Below, in pieces: positions 13,227 through 25,599 of a DNA stretch of 64,000 nucleotides. The DNA is from Lutraria lutraria (taxonomy: Eukaryota > Mollusca > Bivalvia > Venerida > Mactridae). The DNA lies in assembly GCA_964023205.1 (NCBI GenBank), contig OZ026847.1:1004501-1068500 (forward strand), written 5' to 3'. Made by a program: the position numbers and the translations under genes. Positions within the stretch are counted from its first letter, which is position 1; each line of letters opens with the position of its first letter. The notes beneath the pieces are model-generated. The model did no database searches. It was not told the origin of the DNA and was given only the letters and a program-made list of their open reading frames with translations.

Positions 13227-16200
13227 ACAATTGTTTGATAATGATGGGTCAGATATCAACACTACATCAGACCCGTTAATTAGAGATACATTATATTCTC
13301 AAGATACATTTAATTAAATCTGCTGTCATATATGGCTCAGTTTATACATGACAAAGTTAATTTTAGACCAGGGTCGCCTTAACCTTTATATAATTATATC
13401 ATAGAATATTGAATACAATTTTCATATGATAAACTAATTGAACAGGTCGCAAACACGGTATAATAACATGAAAACGTATTTATACAGATAAACATTTAGT
13501 TGCCAGTATATATGGTACAAAAATAATAAACAGTACACATTAATTAGTGCCTAGCTACAAAAATAGAAAATAGTAAATGGTTGAATTTGTTCCGTATAAA
13601 ATAAACCTTGGCGAAAGAAATTCGTGTAATCTACTTTAATACCAACATAATCAATGTACAAATTATTACATTATGACTTCTGAATATTAAGCCCGGTGAT
13701 GGCGTTGTTTATACGACCGGACAATAACTAAACATTGCGTTGTATATGGTTATCTACGGATTTCGGGTTTTCTTTTGTTATATTGGACATATATGTCGCA
13801 GATTAAATAAGAACTCATTATGATTTAAGCGAGGAGAAGATTTTATCAGAACCATTTTCGTACCAATCACTGGTATGAAGTAATTACTGTTAAGCGGATG
13901 TACGCATTAGAACACATACTAATTATTGACTCACTTTTACGAGTATGACAGATATATGAGTTGGTTTGTACAGTCAATATAACTGACCGTAATATGCTTT
14001 GACATCATGCTAAATCCACGTGGCCACATATTCCATCTTCAAACAAATTAACGACAAGTTTGTAATCAAATCTCAGAACGTAGACATGCTGAATGTATTC
14101 ATGGAAACTGAACTTACATAGACTTGCATTGTAACATGGAACGGGATCAAGTTTAACACATTGTACGTGACGGATGTGGAAAAATGTAGTAAAATACATG
14201 CGTGCCGTGTCTGCAACGGTTATGGAAAACTGAACTATCATTCAGTTACCAAACGTTGGTGCTCAGAAATAAAATAAATTATACAATCAGCTGCTACCAT
14301 GAGTGAAACATATCAATTCAAATGATGTGAACATAGGTTTAAGACAATGTTGGAAAAACATGACCACCCCGTGAGTAAAGCTGACCCTACAGAAACATAT
14401 ATACATCCAACATGTACATAACTAAAAACACATGTACCATGTAAAATCACCATAAACTAATTCCTAGGTTGACATTTAAATTTAGTTTTTTTACCGAGAA
14501 AGATCATCACTGAATTGACTTTTACTTGCAATAAAAACATTCCGAAATTTTCTTTTTTATTCCGACACTAAGTGCATATAGAAATTTAGCTCAGTATTTC
14601 TACAATGATATTGCATAAAATAAGAAAAAGCATCAGACACAATTTTAAGAGCCAATAATATTTACTATCATTCTATCGATTGTTCTATTTTAATAAATTC
14701 GGAAAGCTTCGAGTGTGATTCGTATTTGGTAATTTTGTTTACAAGGTCATATAAATATTATACAATCTTTTGTTTTAATCATTGGTATTACCAAAACGAA
14801 CTCAAATTATAAACTTACAAGTAATTTACTTACCAATCTATATAAATACGACACCTGCGATTAAATAATCTGAAAACGATAAAAAACAGAAATCCGCCAA
14901 AATTGACGGCTGTTTTATCTTACAGCTATTTGAATATATCAAGCATATGTCGTACCATCTTTATCTTGTACATATAATAAACAAGCGATGAATATATCAA
15001 ATAGTTTCTTAATGACATTTTCAAATTTTGGCCAGCACGTGGTAGTCGCGCGCCGCCTTAACAAAGAACATCAAATATAAGGATTCACGCTCAAATTAAT
15101 TCAGCTGTTTCGAGTCGACTGATATATATTGTATGTAAAATATATCGCTATTTACTGTCACACGTGGCTAATTATTTATGTCAAGATATCTCCCAATTCA
15201 TTCATACAAAATAGTCCTTACATTTTTGTCCATGCGTCGTTAAGAATATGATGCTGTGTTCTGATTGGTCGAGCTATTGTTGTTTTTCAGATACTGTCAT
15301 ATGATTGGCTGGAATTACATAGATTTTAAATACCATGGCGACACCTGCTCTCATCTGCTCTAACGGAAAGTTTCAAACTGATCAATCAACAGGCAGGATA
15401 GAGAAATGTCGAATTCGGTGTTTTCTTTCTAAATTGTTAATCAAATATACGACATATGGTGTTTATCGGCATTCCACAGGTTAAATTTTCCGACCGAGCA
15501 GATGCAGACGTCTTTTATACTATTGTAAATATAGTCGTGACCGTTGCTCATTCGGATAAGACTTAAAATGGTTATATACAAACAGACAGAAGTTTTAAAT
15601 TAATAACCGTAAAAAGCTTAATCTGATATAGTTATTATAATTATCCATTTTTTAATGTTTTGTATCTGTTCCACTATTTTCTTATTTTGCTTGCGGAAAC
15701 ATACGTTCTTTTTATCGTATATGTACATTCGCCCTGTTTAAGATTAATGAAGGGCGGATGTGAATTTGTATTCACTTTTATTTGTTGTAATTGATACTTC
15801 TACCTCTTAGTGATAGCACATTTCACCAAGCCCAATATTAGTTTCTATGGGTTACAAATCTTATTGGCGGTAAAATAAGAGCGGTTCACTTTGAACGGGT
15901 TATTGTGACCAAACTTATTATTTTTTAATTGTCGCTCATTAAAAATAACATTTTTATGTCGCAGCGATTTTACGGCAGTAATAAAACGTAATAAAAGGTT
16001 ATTCTTGATAGAAATATGTTTTAAAAGGACGTCAATGTCATGATGCATGCATTCATGGTCTTATAAAAACGGTAAATTGTCGATATCAAAACAAGCGTTT
16101 TGCTAAAAATAATTGTAATTCTAAGGCGGTCGTATTATCAAATTGTAATGAAGAATCGAAGACAGCTGGTCCGAAAAGAAAACTTGAGAATGAGTGAATC

Positions 16201-16474
16201 TGTGTCCTGTTTATTGTATTAACATGTATTTTAGAAACTGTGCCCAGTGTACGTACGGTGACGTTTTGTCATACATAGTACTCTTCAAAGTCATATATTT
16301 ATCGATAAGTTGCACATGACCCAAGTTTATCAACTGATAAGCCTATCTTATAAATATAATATACGTATGTGTTTAAAATATATAATCTGATACATATGTA
16401 CAAAATCATCTTGATGTCAGTAACACAATATACAATATAATTTTTATCATGATTTGGGTATATGAACATACAGT
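13227..16474. other. Unassigned stretch
   Basis: AT-rich, no convincing exons. A minus-strand open frame at 14005-14241 contains KLDPVPCYNA and shares a nucleotide core with 1640-1700. Around 15032-15060 is a GC-richer patch with CACGTGG and GTCGCGCGCCGCC. Around 15240-15310 there are two ATTGG (inverted CCAAT) motifs. No gene start could be tied to them. Confidence 0.35.
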
Positions 16475-16476
16475 CA

Positions 16477-16650
16477 ATCCGTGGTCGAGTGGTTAAGTTC
16501 GCTGTCTACATATCACTTTAACCCCTCGCAGATCATGGGCTCGATCCCAGTTACCGATCATGTCTCTTTATCTTAGAAAGTATGCAGTTGCTTACAGAGG
16601 ATGGGTGTCTAGTTAGATGGGTAGATATTATGACTCTGACTTTTGAACTC
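16477..16650 (+). mobile_element. SINE family 1, Ser/Leu-tRNA-like head
   Basis: Head CCGTGGTCGAGTGGTTAAG is an A box like that of type II tRNAs, followed by GGGCTCGATCCCAG (B box), then ATGTCTCTTTAT and the family body. It runs directly into the MITE that follows. Confidence 0.75.
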
Positions 16651-16663
16651 AAACAAACATACA

Positions 16664-17260
16664 TATACATTCAAACCTGTGTTAGCGGCAACCTCCGAAT
16701 AAAGGCCACTCTGTGAATAAAGGCCACGCTGTGAATAAAGGCCACTCTGTGAATATAGGCCACTCTGTGAATAAAGGCCACTCTGTGAATAAAGGCCACT
16801 CTGTGAATATAGGCCACTCTGTGAATATAGGCCACTCTGTGAATAAAGGCCACTCTGTGAATATAGGCCACTCTGTGAATAAAGGTCACCCTCCGAATAA
16901 AGGCCACACTGTGAATAAAGGCCACACTGTGAATAAAGGCCACACTGTGAATAAAGGCCACACTGTGAATATAGGACACTCTGTGAATAAAGGCCACACT
17001 GTGAATAAAGGCCACTCTGTGAATATAGGCCACTCTGTGAATAAAGGCCACACTGTGAATAAAGGCTACACTGTGAATAAAGGCCACTCTGTGAATAAAG
17101 GCCACTCTGTGAATAAAGGCCACACTGTGAATAAAGGCCACACTGTGAATATAGGCCACTCTGTGAATAAAGGTCACCCTCCAAATAAAGGCCACAATGT
17201 GAATAAAGGCCATTATTTTAAAAAACCATCATTGATTAATCAGAGCAAAATAAAGTGAAC
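16664..17260 (+). mobile_element. MITE family 1 copy swollen by an internal minisatellite
   Basis: Left end ATTCAAACCTGTGTTAGCGG and the phrase CCTCCGAATAAAGGCCAC match family 1. About half a kilobase of an 18-bp repeat interrupts it, and it resumes with ATTTTAAAAAACCATCATTG, as in the copy at 31583. The right inverted repeat is not recognisable. Confidence 0.65.
16690..17215. repeat. Minisatellite, 18-bp unit, about 29 copies
   Basis: Units AAAGGCCACTCTGTGAAT with ATA/AAA, CTCT/CACT and CCCTCC variants. The unit is the internal AATAAAGGCC phrase of MITE family 1, so the array arose inside the transposon. The 18-bp period leaves several frames open on both strands without evidence of coding. 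Confidence 0.95.
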
Positions 17261-18005
17261 AAAGCAGTATTTGAAGGTAATGGAATATTGCGTATCAAAT
17301 AAGTTTAACTATTTAAACATAATATTCAATGTACATGCATGAAATATTGCACAAAAATGTCATGCACTTTTAATTACCCGAATCTCATTTTAACAATTTG
17401 ATACGAGCGTATTACATACATACGCAATAAAATGGGTAAAAATAATTTATTACGGTATATGAAAACGTGATGTGTTTTGTGGTTTTAATAAAGATAAAAA
17501 TGCACCATGCACGTCTTATGTTTCGGTTGTTAAACTTTGTGGTTTTACACTGAGTGAATTATCACCCTAAAAATCGTAATTATGTTACCTATGACATATA
17601 AACACCTGCACGCTGGTAAATAATCATTGATATGTAATAATAGTGTAACAAATTTTAAAAAATCTGTAATGGACTGTGAGGTTATATAATAATGTATATA
17701 TATCTCCATTTTGATATTCGAACCCACGTGCTATTCTCGTGCGTGGAACTGTACGACAGTCACTCGCTATAAAGTAGATTAATAATGATTTAAAACATTA
17801 TAGTCTGGATGCTGATTGGTTTAAGTCATCATTCTAATTAATTCATTGCAAGCATTTTAATCTCTCCCAATTTTGCTAGAAATAATTATGTTTGATATCT
17901 TGAACTCTCTGGTCTATAGCGTTTTATCATAAAGAATGTAGTCGTCAGTAAGATGAAATAATGCTCAAACTTCCGATGGCTCATAATTATGATAAATAAT
18001 CAAGG

Positions 18006-18186
18006 ACAGTCAAACCTGTGAACAAAGGCCATCCATGGGAAAGACAATATGATTGTGGCCTTTAATGACAGATGGCCTTTATTCGGAGGTCATTTTGTTC
18101 TGAATAGTCAACGAAAGTTTTAAAAGAATGACATTTATTCGCAGGGTGACCTTTATTCGGAGGTGGCAGCTAACACAGATTTGACT
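18006..18186 (-). mobile_element. MITE family 1, inverted full copy
   Basis: Ends GACAGTCAAACCTGTG and CTAACACAGATTTGACTC form an imperfect terminal inverted repeat. CTTTATTCGGAGGT appears twice inside, the reverse complement of the family phrase. Confidence 0.7.
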
Positions 18187-18441
18187 CCGTTTTCCCTTTT
18201 ACCATTGGGTAAATCGCCATCAGTCAACTTAAGTTTCTTAGTTTTATTATGTACCTTACCTTATCATATCCTTCTTCCACACTAGATGTTTGAGGGGAGG
18301 GGCATATACTTAACTGGTTCTCGTTCCATGTTGTTGTACAGACAGAATCAAAGGGAACCAGTTATAAGTTTAGACTTCGACCTCTGGACCAACAGTCATA
18401 AACACGAACTATAAAGCTGGCCGGGCAGATTCGACCCGATC

Positions 18442-18593
18442 GTCGGCTTATTTCTACAGCCCCGTAACTCAATGTATGGCGATATTGTGATTTTGGTATC
18501 ATTTGTTTTCGTTTCGATGAACTCTTTACCATGAACATACTTTCATGCTTCTAGATCGCTTACTTCAAATGTGGTTTGTAGAAATAAGCCGAC
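18442..18593. mobile_element. MITE family 4, perfect 17-bp inverted ends
   Basis: Begins GTCGGCTTATTTCTACA and ends with its exact reverse complement TGTAGAAATAAGCCGAC, 152 bp in all. The internal phrase GGCGATATTGTGATTTTGG recurs in the copy at 52448-52681. Confidence 0.8.
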
Positions 18594-18986
18594 ATAATGT
18601 GTAATCTTTAGGTCTAGTAAAATCGTTTTAATTTGACTACGATTTGACTTGCTCGGGTTTAAAATACAAGTTAACGAAAATGCAAGCATTTGTATTTTCT
18701 CATACAAGTGTAAGCTATCACATAGGAATGTCTTATTTAAAACCGACCTCTCTTTGTGCAACAAGTTGGACGATTCAACACATGTCTTAATTTAAATATT
18801 TAAATCTAGAATCTAGTTTTAATACAGTTATTTTATTACCACGGGACCTTTAACAGAACCCTGTATTAATGACTGGTCTTTTTGAAATTGGAGATTCTTT
18901 CAATAGCGCTTGTCAGTCCCACTTCATTCAATGTGCATTTAAACACTTGGTTTCCTTCACCTTTAACCCTTTATTCAAATTTTCCC

Positions 18987-19017
18987 CACGAGTTTTCAAC
19001 TCCTGACGGCACGCGCC
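18987..19017 (+). promoter_or_regulatory. N-box and Hairy-type site upstream of the HES gene
   Basis: CACGAG at 18987-18992 fits the N-box CACNAG. GGCACGCGCC at 19008-19017 fits the high-affinity site known for Hairy-class bHLH repressors. Both lie within 215 bp of the HES start codon, as expected for negative autoregulation. Binding is inferred only. Confidence 0.5.
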
Positions 19018-19126
19018 TTGATTACCCAAGCGCGACATTTGAGTGTACGTGAATGTATATCTTTATATATTTTGAATCACCGCTCGCGCGCGACATCTCG
19101 ATTTGTGACCGAATGAATTTTCTTTG

Positions 19127-19136
19127 TATAAAATAA
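19127..19136 (+). promoter_or_regulatory. Putative TATA box of the HES gene
   Basis: TATAAAATAA lies 63 bp before the start codon, which would place transcription start near 19155-19165 and give a short 5' leader. No CSL (Notch effector) site of the TTCCCAC type was found close by. Confidence 0.45.
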
Positions 19137-19198
19137 GTGGTACACTTCAACGACTTTTTATATCTTGCGTTCATTTGAATTTTGAAACAGTGTTCGCG

Positions 19199-22100
19199 AT
19201 GAGTACTTTAGGAAAAAAGGATACGAAACGACCAAAAGTAAGTTAATTTTACCGTGTACATCATATTAAATATATAATTGTTTATTCATAGTGTTTATAT
19301 GGAATTATTGTAAATTTTATGTTTTAATATTTAAGTGTTCAGACTTACACGATGAATAAATCAGCGAACGTTTAAATGCAATATACATGCAATTAATAAG
19401 TGAAGCTGTTTATATAAATATAACTATTAAATATTAATGTAACAATTACACATATTAAAACAATGATGATATGGTTAATATTATGCAACAACGAGTTTCT
19501 CGGTTTATAAAATTTGACAGAATGATATTATCTGTTCTGTCCTGTTCTGTTACAGATATAGTCATGAACAATTATGATAAGTTACACGCAAGTTATGACT
19601 GTGAGAACTCGTAAATCGAACATTAGAGAAAACGACATTTAACCTCAATATTATTGTCTCTGATGGTGTGTCCGAACCAACAAATTTTAAACATGATAAG
19701 CATGATTGCACTGTGTATATACATACAGGTTCTAACCGCATTATTAAAACTTATTAAAATCTTTAACCGTCTCAATACTGTGATGTTATCATTATTCAGT
19801 TGAGATATAAAGGAACCATTTGATACCCTTCGATAAAGGGTGGTTGTTATAATAGAGCTGTCATATGTTCTTAGTTAGATTTCACTATTCATCTTACGCG
19901 ACTTATTTATACTACCAATGTTTTGTCCAGGCAGTAATTTAAATCAGACTATACACGCGGGCTACTTAGCTCGCCACCTGAAGATGTCATAATATATATA
20001 TATGGACTTTGATATCGTTACGAAACGTTCTCTCTAGAAGTTGCAAACTATTTCAATGTTTAAATTTGTCTAGATTCATTATTGCCAAACTCCTGACAAG
20101 TAGGGACCCACAGTTTAAATGCACAAGACCACCCTTACATGAATGACATTACGGAGCTGAGCGACAGGTAAACACTTACATACTAAAGCTATGTTGCGTA
20201 GCTTGTATTAATTCAACATGTGATGAGAACATTATACAGACATATAACACAAGGCATTAATGCTTATTTCAGATTGACAAGCCATTGGCAGAACGTAAAA
20301 GAAGAGCTCGTATCAATGATGCACTTCTGCAATTAAAGAACATGGTTTTACAATCAGTAGATAAACAAGTAAGTACATGAGTTACCCAACCATTTAATGA
20401 CTAGATAAACAAGTAAGTACATAAGTTACCCAACCATTTAATGACTAGATAAACAAGTAAGTACATGAGTTACTTAACCATTTAATGACTAGATAAACAA
20501 GTAAGTACATGAGTTACCCAACCATTTAATGACTAGATAAACAAGTAAGTACTCAACCATTTAATGACTTGATAAACAAGTAAGTACATAATTTACCCAA
20601 CTATTTAATGACTAGATAAACAAGTAAGTACATAAGTTACCCAACCATTAAATGACTAGATAAACAAGTAAGTACATGAGTTACCCAACCATTTAATGAC
20701 TAGATAAACAAGTAAGTACATAAGTTACCCAACCATTTAATGACTAGATAAACAAGTAAGTACATGAGTTACCCAATCATTTAATGACTAGATAAACAAG
20801 TAAGTACATAAGTTACTCAATCATTTAATGACTAAAAAAACAAGTAAGTACATAAGTTACCCAATCATTTAATGACTAGATAAACTAGTAAGTACATAAG
20901 TTACCCAACCATTTAATGACTAGATAAACAAGTAAGTACATGAGTTACCCAATCATTTAATGACTAGATAAACAAGTAAGTACATAAGTTACTCAATCAT
21001 TTAATGACTAAATAAACAAGTAAGTACATAAGTTACCCAACCATTTAATAACTAGATAAACAAGTAAGTACATAAGTTACCCAATCATTTAATGACTAGA
21101 TAAACTAGTAAGTACATAAGTTACTCAATCATTTAATGACTAAATAAACAAGTAAGTACATGAGTTACCCAACCATTTAATGACTAAATAAACAAGTAAG
21201 TACATAAGTTACCCAACCATTTAATGACTAGATAAACAAGTAAGTACATGAGTTACCCAATCATTTAATGACTAGATAAACAAGTAAGTACATGAGTTAC
21301 CCAACCATTTAATGACTAGATAAACAAGTAAGTACTCAACCATTTAATGACTTGATAAACAAGTAAGTACATAAGTTACCCAACCATTTAATGACTAGAT
21401 AAACAAGTAAGTACTCAACCATTTAATGACTAAATAAACAAGTAAGTACATAAGTTACCCAATCATTTAATGACTAGATAAACAAATAAACCAAGTTTAA
21501 AACACAAACATGCCATATAATATGTCATGAATATCACTGACTGACATTTAAAACCAATTTAAATAATTAGTTTCATACAAATGTATGTCCCGTGGTTGCT
21601 ATAACAACTTGCTTTCACGTGTTAATTGTTTCATTTTATTTGTGCATCTACTTACTCATAGTAAGTAGATATTGTGTCAATATGTCACAAGTTTTACATC
21701 AGTTCTGTAATGGATGTTCAGTTTGAACTGCCGTTTCTTTTTATGAAGTCTGATAACTTGGTTGAAAAACTCTGTACATGCAAAATGTTACCCTCTCAAA
21801 AATCTGTTTAATGGCGCTTGTATGAATTATTTCCATTTCTGATTTTTTTCAGGGGTCGTTCATGTCAAAACTAGAGAAGGCTGATATTCTGGAAATGACA
21901 ATAGAATATATAAATCAAATCAAACAATGCAACAAGAACGGTGCAAGTGGTGGAGATACTGTTTATAAATTGGGCTTCAACGAGTGCAATGCTTACGTTA
22001 TTGATTATCTTGACAACGATGTAAGTTCTGAGAAATCAGAGTCTGGGTTACGCGCACGCTTGATGAAACATTTATCAAGCGTTTCCAGTACCTCTGACTC

Positions 22101-22932
22101 CAAAGGTACAGACCTACACATTGTTGGAATTATCGCCCCAAAACCCGATGACGATATTATAAATAGAACACATGAGCCTGTAAGTACACGTGAACCAAAA
22201 TCCGGCGACCAGACAAGTCCAGTTTGTACTTTAGGAGAACACCTTGGTAAAATGGAAGCCACAATGACAGATAATCCAATAAAAACAGACACTGTTGAAA
22301 ACTCTAACATTCGGCAAGTAAATAGCGATGCTACAGTAACTATCAATCATGAAAAAGTTCATACCGTTACAGTGCCGAAAAAGCGGAAAGTGCTCGGAGA
22401 TATTTCCAACAATGCGTCATCTTATTGTACAAAGAAGAGCAGCCGTAAAAGTCAACACAACGAACTTAATGTTGATCGTGCTGTTCCCAAACCATTAAAG
22501 AAACGAATAACGGAACAAATGTCACAGACTAGTGTTGACATTCCGACATCAGGTTCTTGTGATACCAATTCAGCTAATTGTGCTTTTATGGCCGACATGG
22601 CGACTGTGAATAGACTGTGCCAATCGACTGAATCATCACAGTCTACAAACAGCTTACATCCGACATTTATGGGGTTTCAGAGAAATACAAGTGACTTTTC
22701 AAATAATGGTTATGTTGCTGCGAATGACAACATCGCGTGTGGAGGTAATGAAAGACTATTTCAAAACATCTCACTTAGTATGGGACAAGAAAATACCCCT
22801 GTCTTATATACAGACCCGTGTGCTGCCCCTGTACCACCTGGTAACCAGCAAGCCTTGTTTAATCCGACACAGATGTCCGACTACCACGCATATTTGCAAG
22901 GAACTGTAGGGGACGTTTGGAGGCCCTGGTAG
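19199..22932 (+). CDS. Hairy/Enhancer-of-split family bHLH-Orange repressor, WRPW C-terminus
   Basis: Three coding exons: 19199-19237, 20273-20368 and 21853-22932, all joined in phase 0 at GT-AG introns, giving 404 residues. The basic region KPLAERKRRARIND (about 16-29) has the proline typical of HES proteins. Helix 2 contains SKLEKADILEMT, and the bHLH covers about 14-71. An Orange domain follows (about 82-125: YKLGFNECNAYVIDYL ... GLRARLMKHL). The last four residues are WRPW, the Groucho-recruiting motif. The family consists of nuclear transcriptional repressors, often Notch targets, acting in cell-fate decisions. A PKKRKV nuclear-localisation-type string starts at residue 220. The protein is longer than many HES members because of a long Ser/Thr/Asn-rich region. 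Intron 2 is filled by a minisatellite that repeats the exon 2 donor. The exact subfamily (hes1/hes4-like or other) cannot be told by eye. Confidence 0.95.
20359..21490 (+). repeat. Donor-carrying minisatellite in HES intron 2, 44-bp unit, about 26 copies
   Basis: The unit is GATAAACAAGTAAGTACATG / AGTTACCCAACCATTTAATG / ACTA. The first unit begins in exon 2, where GATAAACAA encodes Asp-Lys-Gln, and GTAAGTAC is the intron's 5' splice site. I count about 26 AAGTAAGTAC or TAGTAAGTAC strings. Three shortened units read GTAAGTACTCAACC. The array ends about 370 bp before exon 3. Confidence 0.97.
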
Positions 22933-23211
22933 CCAACAATAACTCTTTAAATATACATGTACTGAAATATTTACTTACATACTTTGTTGTGCCAAATTTG
23001 TTTGCGATTAAAATGGCAATGTTTTTAGTAAATACATATTTTTTGTGTTTAATGAATTTGTTGTACGGTTTTTCAATTCTAGTAAGAGTCCGATGATGTA
23101 ATGACATTTTTTTGCCGCTTATACGTGTCGGACGAATATGAAACTTTGAAACTAGAGAATTTGATTAAACGCCTATTTCTACATATAAATACATATTCAA
23201 TGGCGTTGTAC

Positions 23212-23217
23212 AATAAA
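23212..23217 (+). terminator. Possible poly(A) signal of the HES gene
   Basis: AATAAA lies 280 bp after the stop codon and before the LINE insertion. It is the first canonical hexamer I noticed. Confidence 0.45.
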
Positions 23218-23289
23218 AGACAAAAACAAAAAATAGATGAAAATACACAAATATACACATCAGAGTGCACATGTAGCAGACAAGTTTAT

Positions 23290-25440
23290 CAATTACACAC
23301 AGTTAAAAAAGTGCAAAATAGTTCTTGAAGTAGTATGATTTCAATAAACGTTTGAAACTGTCCACAGAATCACATTGTCTCAGACTAACAGGTAATTCGT
23401 TCCACAATTTTGGACCTATCATGCTGAAACTTCTGTCTGAAAAAGTTTTGTTCTTATTATAAGGAACCTCATAACAACCAATAAATGATTCTGATGATCT
23501 TAAGGTACGTTTTGACACTTTTTGAGACAAAATTTCAGTTAGATAAGATGGTGCGTTTCCTACTGAACAGTTATGCATGTATGTTAGAATCTTAAATCGT
23601 ATACGTGCTTTAATGGGAAGCCAGTGCAGATCAAACAATGCATTTCTGGAACTATCGTACTTGGAACGGTTTAACACAAGTTTAGCACACATATTTTGTA
23701 TACGTTGAAGTTTTGATAATTCAGATTGAGAGATGCCAAAAAGAATGGCGTTGCAATAATCTAAGTGAGATATAACCAAGGATAAAACAAGAGTTTCAGT
23801 GGCTTCTTTGGACAAGTATTTTCGAATGCTCTTAATTCTAAAATAATTCAGCATGGCAATTTTACATTTTCTTTTGATATGGTCTTTGAAAGTTAGAGAC
23901 TCATCCAAAAAAGCACCCAGGTATTTTATACAATTTTTTGATTTAATGACATGGCCACATATATTGATTTCAGTAGTGTTACACTTATTGAGCTGTGCAC
24001 GACTTCCAAAAAAGTATAAGCTCTGTCTTTGAATTGTTCATTTTCAATTTGTTATTGTTCATCCAATCATTAATGAGAACAGCACAGTCCTGTAGATCTT
24101 GAAGGCACTGGCTTCTTCAGCTGGTGATGGTCTAAAACGTATATTTGCCGTGTGGTCGTCCGCAAACCCGTACACAGATATAGATGGAGACACAATGTCA
24201 AATATAGTCCCTGCGTACGTCAAGTAGAGCCAAGGGCCCAAACAGCTTCCCTGGGGGACACTGCAGTCAAGTTCCCGAGCTGAAGACAAATTCGAGTTTG
24301 CACTCACTCGACAACTAGGCGGTCTCATGTACGAATCCACCCATTCTAGCGCAGATCCACATACACCATACTGACTTTCGAGAACATTTAACAGAATGTT
24401 GTGGTCAACAGTATCAAAAGCAGCACTCAGATCTAATGCTATCAATGCTGTGACCTCTTTATGCTCCATTACATCAAGAATGTCATTTACAAGCCTAAGA
24501 AGGGCTGACTCGCAGGAGTGAAACTGGCGATATGCCGACTGACTGTTTATTGAGTCGATGGAGGGCAGCCTTTTCAATTAATTTAGATAAAAATGGCAAA
24601 TTGCTGACTGGTCGATAGTTGGCAAATGATAATTCAGACTTTTTGGCAGAGGCCTGACAATTGCCTGCTTCCACTTGGCTGGAAAAACTCCTTGTGTCAG
24701 AGAAAGATTCACAAGCTGGGTAATTGTAGGTAAAAGTTCATTAAGAAAAGATTTTAAAAGTTTGGTTGGCAAAACGTCAAGTTCACAAGATTTAGTTTGT
24801 AACTGGTTAATGAGCATACTAACTTCTTTCTCTGAAAGATTTTCAAATGATTTAAATGATGATACATCTTTGACAGTAGGTTTATAATTTTCAAAGTTTT
24901 TCAGAGAATCGCGTATCTTTTTTATCTTATCCATGAAATAGTCCGCAAACTTATCTGCTAGTGTGTTTTCATCTTCTACGGATGGCATAGGGTTTTCAGA
25001 CTTGCTTCCGGTAAGATCTTTCACAAAACGATATAACTTTTTTGAATCACCTTTGAATTCAATAACTTTCTTACTGAGAACTAATTGTTTTTCGTTTCTT
25101 AGTTCATAGTGATATTTATGAAGTGAAGATTTGTAAATTTCATAGTCGCTTGGTTGGCGATGTTTACGCCAAAGTTTCTCGGATCGACACATCTTTCGTG
25201 TAAAGGACATGATACTTTCACTGAACAAGGGCTTTGGTGCTCTGAATATTTGAATTTTCTCTTTCATAGGTGCATTTATATCAAGCAGATTCTCTATTTT
25301 ATCCCCAAACTGATCTACAAAAGTTTCAACTGAATCAGTACAAATTGTCATTTCACATAGATCTTTAATAAGCTTGTCATTGTCCATGTCTTCGACATTC
25401 CGAAAAGAAATATGTATTTGATATGCTTCCAACATGTAAG
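23290..25440 (-). mobile_element. Degenerate CR1/L2-like non-LTR retrotransposon (ORF2 3' part)
   Basis: Three minus-strand frames join into one reverse-transcriptase ORF. 25435-24578 holds the pre-RT region (to FPAKWKQAIVRPLPK). 24577-24059 holds LDLSAAFDTVDH, VPQGSCLGP and the catalytic FADD. 23908-23303 holds the C-terminal region typical of CR1/L2 elements (SHLDYCNAILFG, LHWLPIKARI, GPKLWNELP). At least two single-base shifts lie at 24545-24640 (starting after LPK) and another near 24105. The apurinic endonuclease domain is absent, as usual for a 5'-truncated copy. The element points toward the HES gene, with its 3' end about 75 bp past that gene's AATAAA. It cannot be mobile now. CR1, L2 and related clades cannot be separated by eye. 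Confidence 0.9.
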
Positions 25441-25599
25441 AACCAGTGCTTATCCGATGAAACAGCGGAGTTTGAAGAATTTCACTTAATATGCATTCAT
25501 AGAGAATAAGATACCTTTAGCGGGCTTACGTAAATTAGTGTTCTACACTAACTACACTCGACTAGTGTTCTACACTAACTGCACTCATGTATGCAACTG

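Noticed and set aside
16609..17258. Frames of about 180-190 residues with GLYSQS, VAFIHR or NKGHSV repeats
   Set aside because: An 18-bp non-coding minisatellite inside a MITE keeps several frames open on both strands at once.
22005..22346. Minus-strand frame of 113 residues
   Set aside because: Lies opposite HES exon 3 and has no independent support.
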